Part shown: one piece after another, positions 55,730-64,000 of the stretch
Numbering within the stretch: the stretch's first letter is position 1
Layout: every line of letters begins with the position of its first letter
Assembly: GCA_016718505.1 (NCBI GenBank)
Contig: JADKDE010000001.1
Coordinates: forward strand, 124,001 to 188,000
Length of the DNA stretch: 64,000 nt
Direction of reading: 5' to 3'
Source: Saprospiraceae bacterium
GTDB taxonomy: Bacteria > Bacteroidota > Bacteroidia > Chitinophagales > Saprospiraceae
Program-made: the position numbers and the translations under genes
The notes under the pieces: generated by a model
Databases searched by the model: none
What the model saw: the letters and a program-made list of their open reading frames with translations, nothing else
What the model was told of the DNA's origin: nothing

Positions 55730-56764
55730 TTATTGTTCAGGCACTGTTTTACCGAGAATTCTTGCCCAGAGCTTTTTTAGCGCATTCGACAGGCCTCCTT
55801 CGATGCCATCTGGTTCTTTGACGCCAACGGTCCAAGCTCCATTTGCGTCTTTATACACTTTGTAATAAAATAAAAATGTCTCGACGGGCTTGGTTTTTTC
55901 GTAGTCCATCCGCCCAAATTTGATATTGTAGAAATTGATGGTATCCTTATTGTTTTCGGCAAAATAATATCCCGTGCTAAACCATTTTAGGGGTTTAATT
56001 TTATCGGCGGCGGGATGATTTTCTACCAAGGGTAAATTTCTAGCATAACGAACGAATTTGATGTTCGGATCCGATTGCAGCAATGAATATTCGCCTGTAT
56101 AAATGCTGTCTTGATTGGTGGCCACACCGAACCAAAGCATCGTATTCAGTATGGTAGGACCTGTCATATTCTTATCGACCACAATGCCTTGCTCTTTCAA
56201 TTGTTTACTGAAAATACCATCAACATAAACTTTTACCCCTAGGGCGAAGACCAAATATCCAGTGCTAATAACCAAGGCTAAAGTATTCCAGAATTGCGAT
56301 TTAGGATTGTCCTTTTTGTAACAAAGTCCAATCACCACCAACACCAAAAATGGAATCGTATAGAGTGGGTCGATGATGGAAATGGAGTGCGTCGATACCA
56401 AATAGTCAGTAAATGGCAAAAACAAGCGCGTACCATAGGTAGTCAATGAATCCAGCATGGGGTGCGTAATCAATCCGCCCAGCCAAAGCAAGTACCAATC
56501 TTTGTAACTATGCTTTTTGCGATAAACGACAAAAGTAATCCACGCAAAGAGAAAGGCAGCCATGATCAGCGGCAAAAATGCGTGGCTATAACTCCTGTGG
56601 ATCAAAAGATATCCAAGCGGATCTGATTTTGGTATAAATAAAATATCCAAGTCTGGGATGGTCCCAGCTATAGCGCCCCAAAGTGCGGCTTTTTTTCCCA
56701 TTTTTTTGCCCGCAATGGCTTGGCCAACGGCAGCACCTAGGACGATTTGTGACAGTGAATCCAT
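55730..56764 (-). CDS. Membrane-bound metal-dependent hydrolase family protein (YdjM/DUF457-like)
   Basis: The 344-residue protein matches the membrane-bound 'metal-dependent hydrolase' family: MDSLSQIVLGAAVGQA at the start, GAIAGTIPDLDILF, LLIHRSYSHAFLPLI and LGGLITHPMLDSLTTYGTR. The conserved Asp and His residues in these four segments probably bind metal. About four transmembrane helices lie in the first 190 residues; the C-terminal half is soluble and beta-rich. The biochemical activity of the family is not established. Confidence 0.8.
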   Translation of the reverse strand: MDSLSQIVLGAAVGQAIAGKKMGKKAALWGAIAGTIPDLDILFIPKSDPLGYLLIHRSYSHAFLPLIMAAFLFAWITFVVYRKKHSYKDWYLLWLGGLITHPMLDSLTTYGTRLFLPFTDYLVSTHSISIIDPLYTIPFLVLVVIGLCYKKDNPKSQFWNTLALVISTGYLVFALGVKVYVDGIFSKQLKEQGIVVDKNMTGPTILNTMLWFGVATNQDSIYTGEYSLLQSDPNIKFVRYARNLPLVENHPAADKIKPLKWFSTGYYFAENNKDTINFYNIKFGRMDYEKTKPVETFLFYYKVYKDANGAWTVGVKEPDGIEGGLSNALKKLWARILGKTVPEQ

Positions 56765-56880
56765 GGATAGTCTAACCCATAATTAAAAGGAAATGTTTTG
56801 GTCCAGAAACTAAGGTAAAAATAAAAGTTTTCTTCCGTGAAAGTATTCTGAATTTACTTGGAACTATGAAAAACGATATT

Positions 56881-57027
56881 TTATTCCTTCTTCTTCAACT
56901 CTTCATAAAGCCTCTCCCTCACCTGTTTTTCATAACTTTCATTACGTTTTTTCCCAAGATCGACCCTTTCATTTCGGTAGCCTTCATCCACTCCTCCCTT
57001 TTTGACTGTATCCTTTTCTTTCGACAT
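56881..57027 (-). CDS. Small, highly charged protein (48 residues)
   Basis: A 48-codon minus-strand frame begins MSKEKDTVKKGGVDEGYRNE and ends RERLYEELKKKE. More than half of the residues are charged, and the C-terminal half would form a helix. It is shorter than typical gene-finding cut-offs. Its composition differs from random AT-rich translations (no long hydrophobic or Phe/Ile/Asn runs), which supports real coding. No family is recognised. Confidence 0.5.
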   Translation of the reverse strand: MSKEKDTVKKGGVDEGYRNERVDLGKKRNESYEKQVRERLYEELKKKE

Positions 57028-57117
57028 AACAAATATGAATTCTATTTATAAAAAAACATTTCATTAAAGATTGCTGCTTTAATCTGCCAAATATCCCTAC
57101 TTTTCACCAAATTTTAT

Positions 57118-57125
57118 TATGTTTG
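57118..57125 (+). promoter_or_regulatory. -7 box of fbp
   Basis: TATGTTTG matches TAnnTTTG and lies 22 nt before the fbp start. No TTG occurs at the expected upstream distance. Confidence 0.4.
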
Positions 57126-57147
57126 TCTTATTATTTTTATAAAAATT

Positions 57148-58155
57148 ATGAACGAAAAAATAACCACCCTCGACGAATTTATTTTTAAGCGTCAAAACGA
57201 TTTCGAATACGCTGCTGGAGAGTTAACAGCCCTTCTTAGAGACATCGGCGTAGCGGCTAAAATCATCAATCGGGAGGTCAATCGAGCCGGATTGGTCAAT
57301 ATCCTAGGTGTTCAAGGTGATACCAATTTTACGGGCGATACCGTACAGAAATTAGATATTTACGCCAATGACAAAATCATCGAGTGTTTAAAAAATAGCG
57401 GTATGTGCTGCGGGGTGGCTTCCGAGGAAAACGATGATTATATTCCTTTCCCAGCCCTTTTTTCCAAATTTGGCAATTACGTGGTCCTGATGGATCCCTT
57501 GGATGGATCTTCCAATATAGATGTTAATGTTTCCGTCGGTACTATTTTCGCGATATATAGAAGGACCTCCCCATCAGATGGTCCAGCTACCCTAGAAGAT
57601 TTTTTACAAAAAGGGATCAAGCAAGTAGCGGCTGGGTATGTATTGTACGGTACTTCCACTATTTTGGTTTATACTACTGGCAAAGGCGTCAATGGCTTTA
57701 CACTTGACCCTTCTATTGGTGAATTTTGCCTTTCACATAGAGACATCATGATACCAGCTCGCGGCAACTACTATAGCGTAAATCAAGGTTATTACCTGAA
57801 GTTCGATCTAGAGATGCGCCGTTATATCGATTATTGTTCCGATGAAAATCTAGGTCTCAGATATATAGGATCGATGGTGGCAGATGTACATAGAATCATG
57901 TTCCAAGGTGGTATATTTCTATATCCATCGACAAGAAGGCATCCCCAGGGCAAACTGCGATTGCTCTACGAATGCAATCCCATGTCTTTCATCGTGGAGC
58001 AGGCGGGTGGTAAAGCCATCTCCTGTGATTTGAATCGAATCATGGAAATGGAAGCCAATGCTTTGCACCAAAAGTCAAGCATCGCGATTGGTTCTCCAGA
58101 TATGGTGGACGAAATGCAAGCTTTTATCGAAAAGTATAGTGCGCAACGGGGATAA
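57148..58155 (+). CDS. fbp: Class 1 fructose-1,6-bisphosphatase
   Basis: The 335-residue enzyme removes the 1-phosphate of fructose-1,6-bisphosphate in gluconeogenesis. The metal-binding and catalytic blocks are present: [24 protein letters not shown], the signature [20 protein letters not shown], and the C-terminal phosphate-binding region [20 protein letters not shown] followed by [20 protein letters not shown]. The length is normal. It is probably monocistronic, as thrS has its own promoter-like element. Confidence 0.95.
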   Translation: MNEKITTLDEFIFKRQNDFEYAAGELTALLRDIGVAAKIINREVNRAGLVNILGVQGDTNFTGDTVQKLDIYANDKIIECLKNSGMCCGVASEENDDYIPFPALFSKFGNYVVLMDPLDGSSNIDVNVSVGTIFAIYRRTSPSDGPATLEDFLQKGIKQVAAGYVLYGTSTILVYTTGKGVNGFTLDPSIGEFCLSHRDIMIPARGNYYSVNQGYYLKFDLEMRRYIDYCSDENLGLRYIGSMVADVHRIMFQGGIFLYPSTRRHPQGKLRLLYECNPMSFIVEQAGGKAISCDLNRIMEMEANALHQKSSIAIGSPDMVDEMQAFIEKYSAQRG

Positions 58156-58192
58156 AACGCCTTTACCTTTTTAGAAGTTCCTTTTTTATCCT

Positions 58193-58200
58193 TACCTTTG
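58193..58200 (+). promoter_or_regulatory. -7 box of thrS
   Basis: TACCTTTG matches TAnnTTTG, 30 nt before the GTG start of thrS. The upstream element is not clear. Confidence 0.4.
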
Positions 58201-58229
58201 GGCTTTTATTTTTTAATACGATTATTATA

Positions 58230-60158
58230 GTGAGTGCAATAAAAATAACATTACCAGATGGCAGCGTTAGAGACTACGTTGCGGGTACCAACTCTATGGA
58301 TATTGCGATGTCCATCAGCGAAGGATTGGCTAGAAATGTCCTTGCAGCAAAAGTAAATGGCGATGTATGGGATCTTACCAGACCTATACAAAAGGACTCA
58401 ACGATTCAATTATTGACTTGGCAAGATAAAGAAGCACAATCGACTTTTTGGCATTCTAGTGCGCACCTCATGGCAGAAGCTCTTGAAGCCATCTACCCAG
58501 GTATCAAATTTGGTATTGGCCCGCCAATAGAAAATGGGTTTTATTATGATGTAGATCCTGGAGATCAAACCATAGCACTAGGCGATTTGCCGAAAATCGA
58601 GCAGAAAATGCTTGAATTAGCGCGCAACAAATCCGAATATATCCGCACAGAAGTTTCTAAAGCCGATGCCATTTCATTTTTTCAAAAGAAAAATGATGAA
58701 TACAAGCTTGACTTATTGGAAGGTTTAGAAGACGGTCAGATTACTTTCTATCAACAAGGAGATTTTATAGACCTTTGCCGTGGACCCCATATCCCCAATA
58801 CTGAAAAAATCAAAGCAGTAAAGCTTACCAACGTCGCAGGGGCATACTGGCGTGGTGATGAATCCAAAAAAATGCTCACAAGGATATACGGGATTACATT
58901 CCCCAAGCAAAAAGAGCTGGACGATTATCTTGCATTGGTGGAGGAAGCAAAAAAACGAGACCACAGAAAACTGGGTCAAGAGCTGGAGCTCTTCATGTTT
59001 TCAGATCGAGTTGGGGCTGGACTCCCTATGTGGCTTCCAAAAGGTACCGCATTGCGCACACGGTTAGAGGATTTCCTAAAAAAGGAACAAATCAAGCGTG
59101 GCTATATGCCTGTTATTACGCCTCATATCGGTAAAAAAGATCTCTACGTTACCTCAGGTCACTATGCGAAGTATGGCGCAGACTCTTTCCAACCCATATT
59201 AACTCCTAGGGAAAACGAGGTCTTCTACCTCAAACCCATGAACTGCCCGCACCATTGTGAGATATACGGCCATAAGCCAAGGTCTTATAAGGATCTTCCA
59301 ATTCGTATCGCTGAGTTTGGGACGGTATATCGCTATGAGCAGAGCGGAGAATTGCATGGATTGACGCGCGTGAGATGTTTTACCCAAGACGATGCCCATT
59401 TATTTTGTACAAAAGAGCAAATCAAAGACGAGTTCCTTAGTACCCTTGATTTGACGCGTTATGTATTAGAAAAACTTGGTTTTGACAATTATACAGCCCA
59501 GATTTCTCTGCGAGATCCCAACGACCTAGAAAAGTATATTGGTTCAGAAGAAAACTGGCAAGCTGCTGAGGCCGCCATCATAGACGCAGCTGCCGAAGCT
59601 GGACTCAAGACGGTTACTGCTTACGGTGAAGCCGCTTTTTACGGTCCAAAGTTAGATTTTATGGTCAAGGATGCCCTCGGCCGCTCTTGGCAACTAGGTA
59701 CCATTCAGGTGGATTATAACCTGCCTGAACGATTCGAACTCGAATATATCGGTGCAGACAATCAGCCCCATAGACCCGTAATGATTCACCGAGCACCCTT
59801 TGGCAGTATGGAGCGTTTTATCGGTGTTTTGATAGAGCATTGCGCGGGTAAATTTCCCCTTTGGCTCGCCCCTGAACAATACGCCATCCTACCTATTTCA
59901 GAAAAATATCACGATTACGCCCGTGAACTAGAGCGTAAACTTGCGGAGCACGATATTCGAGGTTATATCGACGAAAGAGCTGAAAAAATTGGCAAAAAAA
60001 TCAGAGATACAGAACTCAACAAAGTGCCTTTCATGATCATCGTTGGTGAAAAAGAGGTAGAAGACAATACCCTTTCTGTCCGTCGTCAAGGACAAGGAGA
60101 CCTAGGCACCGTTTCACTTCAAGACTTTGTTCAAATCATCCAAAAAGAAATCAACTAA
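58230..60158 (+). CDS. thrS: Threonyl-tRNA synthetase
   Basis: The 642-residue enzyme charges tRNA-Thr. It starts with GTG at 58230; the first residues ([18 protein letters not shown]) already belong to the TGS domain, which supports this start. The editing domain has [10 protein letters not shown] (His75, His79) and CRGPHI. The catalytic domain has the zinc-binding Cys339 in MNCPHHCE, motif 2 around [15 protein letters not shown] and motif 3 in [13 protein letters not shown]. The anticodon-binding domain ends the protein. The usual infC partner is not next to it here; a DedA gene follows within 3 nt. Confidence 0.96.
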   Translation: MSAIKITLPDGSVRDYVAGTNSMDIAMSISEGLARNVLAAKVNGDVWDLTRPIQKDSTIQLLTWQDKEAQSTFWHSSAHLMAEALEAIYPGIKFGIGPPIENGFYYDVDPGDQTIALGDLPKIEQKMLELARNKSEYIRTEVSKADAISFFQKKNDEYKLDLLEGLEDGQITFYQQGDFIDLCRGPHIPNTEKIKAVKLTNVAGAYWRGDESKKMLTRIYGITFPKQKELDDYLALVEEAKKRDHRKLGQELELFMFSDRVGAGLPMWLPKGTALRTRLEDFLKKEQIKRGYMPVITPHIGKKDLYVTSGHYAKYGADSFQPILTPRENEVFYLKPMNCPHHCEIYGHKPRSYKDLPIRIAEFGTVYRYEQSGELHGLTRVRCFTQDDAHLFCTKEQIKDEFLSTLDLTRYVLEKLGFDNYTAQISLRDPNDLEKYIGSEENWQAAEAAIIDAAAEAGLKTVTAYGEAAFYGPKLDFMVKDALGRSWQLGTIQVDYNLPERFELEYIGADNQPHRPVMIHRAPFGSMERFIGVLIEHCAGKFPLWLAPEQYAILPISEKYHDYARELERKLAEHDIRGYIDERAEKIGKKIRDTELNKVPFMIIVGEKEVEDNTLSVRRQGQGDLGTVSLQDFVQIIQKEIN

Positions 60159-60161
60159 TTG

Positions 60162-60806
60162 ATGGAATTTATCACACATTTAATAGAGTTTGTCCTACAT
60201 ATTGACAAATATCTAACTGAAATTATCGCAAATTACGGCACGCTAACATATTTAATTTTGTTTTTGATCGTATTTTGCGAAACTGGTTTGGTTGTCACGC
60301 CGTTCCTTCCAGGGGATTCTCTTCTATTCGCTGCTGGCGCATTGGCTGCCAATCCAGACAATCATCTCAACGTTTTTCTGCTCGGTTTACTGCTGATATT
60401 AGCTGCGCTCCTTGGAGACAACGTCAACTATCAAATGGGCAGGTTCATCGGCAACAAAGCATTTTCAGGCAATGTCCCTTTCCTCAAAAAAGAATATCTA
60501 GACAAGACCCAAGACTTTTATGAGAAATATGGCACCAAAACCATCGTTTATGCCCGATTTGTACCCATAGTTAGGACTTTTGCACCATTCGTCGCTGGGG
60601 TTGGTCACATGCAATTCACCAGATACATCACATACTGCGTATTAGGGGCGATACTTTGGGTCACGCTTTTCCTTGGTGCTGGTTATCTTTTTGGACAGAT
60701 CGAGTGGATCCAAAAGAATTTTAGCAAAGTCATCATTGCCATCATTTTGATATCTCTTTTACCCATAGTCCTAGAGTATTTCAAGGCAAAAAGAAGCGCA
60801 GCCTAG
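60162..60806 (+). CDS. DedA/SNARE-associated family membrane protein
   Basis: I start at ATG 60162; a TTG directly after the thrS stop is also in frame. The 214-residue protein has the DedA signature: FCETGLVVTPFLPGDSLLFA (acidic residue and PGDSLL) and YARFVPIVRTFAPFVAGVGH (the paired arginines). About four to five membrane helices are present. DedA proteins move polyprenyl phosphates or phospholipids across the inner membrane. Only 3 nt separate it from thrS, so it is probably cotranscribed. Confidence 0.88.
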   Translation: MEFITHLIEFVLHIDKYLTEIIANYGTLTYLILFLIVFCETGLVVTPFLPGDSLLFAAGALAANPDNHLNVFLLGLLLILAALLGDNVNYQMGRFIGNKAFSGNVPFLKKEYLDKTQDFYEKYGTKTIVYARFVPIVRTFAPFVAGVGHMQFTRYITYCVLGAILWVTLFLGAGYLFGQIEWIQKNFSKVIIAIILISLLPIVLEYFKAKRSAA

Positions 60807-60822
60807 ATTTAGTATTTATTTT

Positions 60823-60967
60823 GGCGTCTCCCTCACTTCGTCTTAATGACGAGTTCGGGTCGCGGCCTTCATGGGTTCCGTCTCGGTTCATGCTTTCCCG
60901 AGACTCTCGCCACTTCTCCTTTGGATCATTGCCGAGACCATTCCGGTCGCTGACGCACAGGGAGATT
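60823..60967 (+). repeat. Dispersed GC-rich repeat, family F1, long form, copy f
   Basis: It runs from GGCGTCTCCCTCACTTCGTC to CGGTCGCTGACGCACAGGG and links the short and long forms: its left part matches copies a-c, its centre matches copies d and e. Stems: TCGTC-TTAAT-GACGA and GTCTCGG/CCGAGAC, each with changed bases on both arms relative to other copies. Confidence 0.85.
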
Positions 60968-61238
60968 TGTATAATTGAGTGTGAATCCGAAAGTGCATTA
61001 GTGTTATTCTATTACTTTTTATAATCTCAAAACCTGCTTAAAATTCTCCTATGTATTCATTCTAAAAAGCCTTTCCTAAACACATACAAAATTTGATCAT
61101 TCGTTGATTTCTCCTTGCATTTTCCTCTATAAAAAGCTACCCGAATTTTGATTACAAAATCATATTGATCAGAGACAAAATAGGACTAAATTTTTTAACC
61201 ATTTTATCCAAAAAATCACAAAAATAAATCGGATAAAA
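60968..61238. other. AT-rich intergenic stretch
   Basis: Apart from being the upstream region of the Rrf2-type gene I see no gene or clear element here. Confidence 0.5.
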
Positions 61239-61270
61239 TTGTCTTTTAATTCTGTTTTTTTTTAATTTTG
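61239..61270 (+). promoter_or_regulatory. Promoter of the Rrf2-type regulator gene
   Basis: TTG (61239-61241), 21 nt and TAATTTTG (61263-61270) fit the Bacteroidota consensus. The start codon follows 17 nt after the -7 box. Confidence 0.6.
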
Positions 61271-61287
61271 CTGCATAAAAATATCCT

Positions 61288-61719
61288 ATGTTATCAAAAA
61301 CTTGTGAGTATGGCATAAGAGCTACCATCTTTATTGCACTTCAATCGATGTTGGGAATGAGAACCAGTCTAAAGTACATCGCAGAAGAGATAGACTCCCC
61401 AGAAGCCTTTACTGCCAAAATACTACAAAAGCTAGTGCGGGTGAAAATAATCGAATCGTCTAAAGGGATGAACGGTGGATTTAATATGTCAATGGATCGA
61501 ATCAAAAGCACTACACTTTCAGAAATAGTTTATGCAATTGACGGCCTAGATATTTCTAATCGTTGCGTGCTAGGATTGTCCCAATGTTCGTCTATCAATC
61601 CTTGCTCTGTCCATCATAAATTCAAGCCAGTTAGAGAAGATTTGATTGCATTATTGACTAAAACTACTGTAGAAGAAATGGCCATTGGCATAAAAGAAAA
61701 ACTAGCCATTTTGAGATAG
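61288..61719 (+). CDS. Rrf2-family transcriptional regulator with three cysteines (NsrR/IscR-like)
   Basis: The 143-residue protein starts MLSKTCEYGIRATIFIALQS with the Rrf2 N-terminus and winged helix (SLKYIAEEIDSPEAFTAKIL, GGF wing). Cys93, Cys100 and Cys106 (NRCVLGLSQCSSINPC) have the spacing range of iron-sulfur cluster ligands in NsrR, IscR and RsrR. Direct position before norC and norB on the same strand suggests an NO-responsive repressor of NsrR type, a common pairing. The cluster and its ligand are inferred, not shown. Confidence 0.85.
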   Translation: MLSKTCEYGIRATIFIALQSMLGMRTSLKYIAEEIDSPEAFTAKILQKLVRVKIIESSKGMNGGFNMSMDRIKSTTLSEIVYAIDGLDISNRCVLGLSQCSSINPCSVHHKFKPVREDLIALLTKTTVEEMAIGIKEKLAILR

Positions 61720-61815
61720 TTGGTTGGATTAAATTAAAATAACCAAGAATGAGCGAGAGTGAAACAAATTTTAACGCCTTATATTCGGACTCATATGTCC
61801 TATTTTTCAATTTAA

Positions 61816-61828
61816 ATACATAATGTAT
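61816..61828. promoter_or_regulatory. Palindrome overlapping the norC start codon
   Basis: ATACATAATGTAT has perfect 6-bp arms around one base and includes the first two bases of the norC ATG. It could be an operator for the adjacent regulator, but short AT-rich palindromes are common here. A second imperfect inverted repeat, GGACTCATATGTCC, lies about 30 nt upstream. Confidence 0.25.
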
Positions 61829-62270
61829 GTTATCTAAAAGTCAAGCTAGAGCATTTTTTCTGGGGGGTACCATCCTCACTTTTGCAGTCTTCATCGGACT
61901 TTCGTGGCACACTTTGAGTATCGAAGTACCCAAGAAAACCAATGAACAGAATTTGACCCAGCAGGTAATAAATGGCAAACACCTTTGGGAAGCCAATAAC
62001 TGTATGGGTTGTCACACCATTTTAGGAGAAGGTGCTTATTATGCACCTGAATTAACCAAAGCATACGAACGTAGAGGTGAAGCCTACATCAAAGCTGCTT
62101 TGATGTCGAAAGAACCTTGGTCTCCTCGTGGCCGTAAAATGGTCGCCTATGCTTTCTCAGAACAAGACGCGAATGATCTAACCGCCTTCTTGAAATGGAT
62201 TGGTGAAACTGACCTAAATGGTTTCCCCGCCAAGCCGAAATACAAATCAACCGTTAATCCATCTAAATAA
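61827..62270 (+). CDS. norC: Nitric oxide reductase cytochrome c subunit
   Basis: The 147-residue protein has one N-terminal membrane helix (about 9-30) and a periplasmic cytochrome c domain with CMGCH (Cys59, Cys62, His63) and probable axial Met105 (RGRKMVAYAF). The region HTILGEGAYYAPELTKAY is typical of NorC. It passes electrons to NorB. norB follows 6 nt later, so the two are one operon, probably controlled by the Rrf2-type regulator upstream. Confidence 0.93.
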   Translation: MLSKSQARAFFLGGTILTFAVFIGLSWHTLSIEVPKKTNEQNLTQQVINGKHLWEANNCMGCHTILGEGAYYAPELTKAYERRGEAYIKAALMSKEPWSPRGRKMVAYAFSEQDANDLTAFLKWIGETDLNGFPAKPKYKSTVNPSK

Positions 62271-62276
62271 GATTTT

Positions 62277-63611
62277 ATGAAATTCAAGTCACAAAAAGTA
62301 GCTTATTGGTTTTTTGCTCTATCTATGTTATTATTAACCCTGCAATTGGTCTATGGTTTTATCATGGGCTTTGCTCACATGGGTTATGACGGCCTACACG
62401 ATTTTATCCCCTTCAATACCGCTAGAGCTGTACACACGAATTTATTGGTAGTATGGCTATTGTCTGGTTTTATGGGGGCCGCCTACTATATCATTCCCGA
62501 AGAATCAGAACACGAACTCGTCAACGTCAAATTAGCGTACATACAATTGATTACCCTAGCGATAGTTGGAGTTATTGCGATTATAGGTTATCATTTCAAT
62601 TATTGGGAAGGAAGAAAATTCCTTGAAATTCCTAGGCCTTTGGATTGGTTGGTAGTGGCGAATGTGTTGACATTCTTAGGAATCATTTTGGCCACTTTAT
62701 ACAAGGGCAAAAAAAGAACAACCACAGCGTTGGTCATGACTATGGGCTTGGTTTTTGCCGCACTCCTTTATTTACCTGGGATGATTTGGTTTGATAATCA
62801 AACCATGGACTCATTTTTCAGGTGGTGGGTGGTTCACCTTTGGGTCGAGGGCGTATGGGAACTTATCATGGGTGGTATTCTTGCCTATCTTTTAATAAAA
62901 ATAACTGGCGTTGATCGAGAAGTAATCGAAAAATGGTTATACGTCATCGTAGGCCTAACTTTCATTTCTGGAATATTGGGTACAGGGCATCATTATTATT
63001 ATATCGGAGCTCCAAAATATTGGCTTTTGATTGGTGGAATTTTTTCAGCACTTGAACCTTTGGCTTTTTTAGCTATGGCTCTTTTTGCTCTAGCCATGTA
63101 TCGAAAAGGTGAAAAAAATCACCCTAATAAACTAGCCCTCAATTGGACTCTTGGGACCGCCATCGTTTCATTCGTGGGTGCTGGACTTTTGGGATTGGCA
63201 CATACCATGCCTCAAGTCAATTTATACACCCATGGAACCTTAGTAACCGCCATGCATGGTCACCTAGCGTTTTGGGGAGCTTACGGCATGATCGTTTTGG
63301 CCATCATCACATATTCAATGCCAAACATGACAGGTAGAAAATTATACAATACTGTCAATGGTAGTTTGGCTTTTTGGCTGTCTAACATAGGTATGATTGG
63401 GATGACGGTAGCATTTGGTGTAGCAGGTGTCGCCCAAGTTTATATGGAGAGAATCATGGGTGTTGAATTTGGAGATGTCCAAAAAGAAATACAGATCCAT
63501 TTTGCGATATTAATAATCTGTGCGACCATGTTCTCTGTTGGGATCGGCTTGTTCATTTATGAGTTTTTGAGATATGGACAACCAAACGACGAGGCACTTA
63601 TTAAAGAATAA
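62277..63611 (+). CDS. norB: Nitric oxide reductase catalytic subunit (cNOR)
   Basis: The 444-residue, twelve-helix protein reduces NO to N2O. All expected ligands can be placed by matching spacing to the structurally known cNOR: non-heme iron ligands His187, Glu191 (VVHLWVEG), His238 and His239 (GTGHHYYY); Glu260; heme b3 ligand His327 and heme b ligands His53 and His329 (MHGHLAFWG). The second glutamate in HLWVEGVWEL is also typical. There is no quinol-oxidase N-terminal extension, so it uses cytochrome c through NorC. It looks fully functional. Confidence 0.95.
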   Translation: MKFKSQKVAYWFFALSMLLLTLQLVYGFIMGFAHMGYDGLHDFIPFNTARAVHTNLLVVWLLSGFMGAAYYIIPEESEHELVNVKLAYIQLITLAIVGVIAIIGYHFNYWEGRKFLEIPRPLDWLVVANVLTFLGIILATLYKGKKRTTTALVMTMGLVFAALLYLPGMIWFDNQTMDSFFRWWVVHLWVEGVWELIMGGILAYLLIKITGVDREVIEKWLYVIVGLTFISGILGTGHHYYYIGAPKYWLLIGGIFSALEPLAFLAMALFALAMYRKGEKNHPNKLALNWTLGTAIVSFVGAGLLGLAHTMPQVNLYTHGTLVTAMHGHLAFWGAYGMIVLAIITYSMPNMTGRKLYNTVNGSLAFWLSNIGMIGMTVAFGVAGVAQVYMERIMGVEFGDVQKEIQIHFAILIICATMFSVGIGLFIYEFLRYGQPNDEALIKE

Positions 63612-63797
63612 ACCTCTTTGGATACAGGTCGATTAGAAGATAATTTTAATCCCCTTTTTTGGCCTTTTGCACTTTTATTAATTGTAATAATATCCTTTAT
63701 ATAGACAATGCATTCCTACTCCTTTTATGATCGAAATAGAATTTAAAATTGGTCTTTCTGTTTCGTTTTTGTGGTTTTTAATTAAATACATTATATT

Positions 63798-64000
63798 ATG
63801 TGTAAAAGTATTTTATCATTTGCGGTTTTACTGTTTTTCATTTCTTGTGGAAACAAACAAACCAGTACATCCAGTAACGAACAGACCAACAATTCAGCCT
63901 CCGCTGATAATATGTTGGCCGAAAAAATGGATCGTGGAAAAGCTATTTATGACAAAACTTGTACAGTTTGCCATCAAGCCACTGGAGCTGGCGTCCCCAA
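63798..64000 (+). CDS. Cytochrome c lipoprotein, partial at the window edge
   Basis: The first 67 codons are present; the gene runs off the end. The N-terminus is a lipoprotein signal (ILSFAVLLFFISC, Cys17), followed by a Ser/Asn/Thr-rich linker and a cytochrome c motif CTVCH (Cys55, Cys58, His59) with TGAGVP after it. It may be an electron donor to the nor complex or part of a larger denitrification protein. Its downstream domains cannot be seen. Confidence 0.8.
   Translation, partial: MCKSILSFAVLLFFISCGNKQTSTSSNEQTNNSASADNMLAEKMDRGKAIYDKTCTVCHQATGAGVP

Noticed and set aside
56866..57051. Plus-strand hydrophobic open frame
   Set aside because: It is the shadow of the charged minus-strand frame 56881-57027; its Phe/Leu-rich sequence is the expected complement of Lys/Glu codons.

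Overview
The window looks like a chromosomal segment of an AT-rich Bacteroidota genome, probably of the Saprospiria type. The evidence is internal. There are several large secreted proteins with type IX secretion (T9SS) C-terminal signals, a PorV/PorQ-family protein, a TonB-dependent receptor with a carboxypeptidase-like N-terminal domain, an Omp28-family lipoprotein, many short lipoproteins, and Bacteroidota-style promoters (TTG, 20-21 nt, TAnnTTTG). The organism can reduce nitric oxide: norC and norB lie at the right edge behind an Rrf2-type regulator.

Layout. 0.1-8.9 kb (minus): an operon of TonB-dependent receptor, T9SS cargo-like protein and PorV/PorQ-like protein. 9.2-26.7 kb: mostly core genes. 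They include a D-2-hydroxyacid dehydrogenase; a coupled four-gene operon of envelope proteins plus a 4'-phosphopantetheinyl transferase; an ECF sigma factor with a membrane-tethered barrel protein and a GT2 glycosyltransferase; an alpha/beta hydrolase; penicillin-binding protein 1A; a T9SS beta-propeller protein; a nitronate monooxygenase-like enzyme; a DUF6029-like protein; an Omp28-like lipoprotein; and galE. 26.7-37.7 kb: an accessory stretch. Single genes (YodC-like, methyltransferase, YhcG-type nuclease, ParDE, GT39-like, S41-like, SH3) alternate with dispersed palindromic repeats. An IS256-type element has split the YhcG-type gene with a clean 8-bp target duplication. 37.7-43.1 kb (minus): the housekeeping operon rimP-nusA-infB plus a TIGR02757 gene. 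43.8-48.3 kb: eight tandem paralogous lipoprotein genes with constant ends and mosaic centres, followed by a 1513-residue T9SS protein with a lipase-like hydrolase region and a beta-helix-like region. 53.2-55.4 kb: toxin-antitoxin genes, intact and decayed. 55.7-64 kb: a membrane hydrolase family protein, fbp, thrS, a DedA protein, the Rrf2 regulator, norC, norB and the start of a cytochrome c lipoprotein gene.

The most unusual structures are the mosaic lipoprotein array and the three families of dispersed intergenic repeats. The GC-rich family F1 (six copies) has stems whose two arms change together between copies, which suggests selection on a folded RNA or single-stranded DNA. I see no tRNA, rRNA or CRISPR.

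A caution on sequence quality: infB, which should be essential, carries two single-base frameshifts in short homopolymers. Similar one-base homopolymer frameshifts occur in galE, the transposase and two copies of the lipoprotein array, and a one-base shift also breaks the SH3 gene. Residual long-read assembly errors explain these best, so frameshifted genes here should not be taken as pseudogenes without checking reads.
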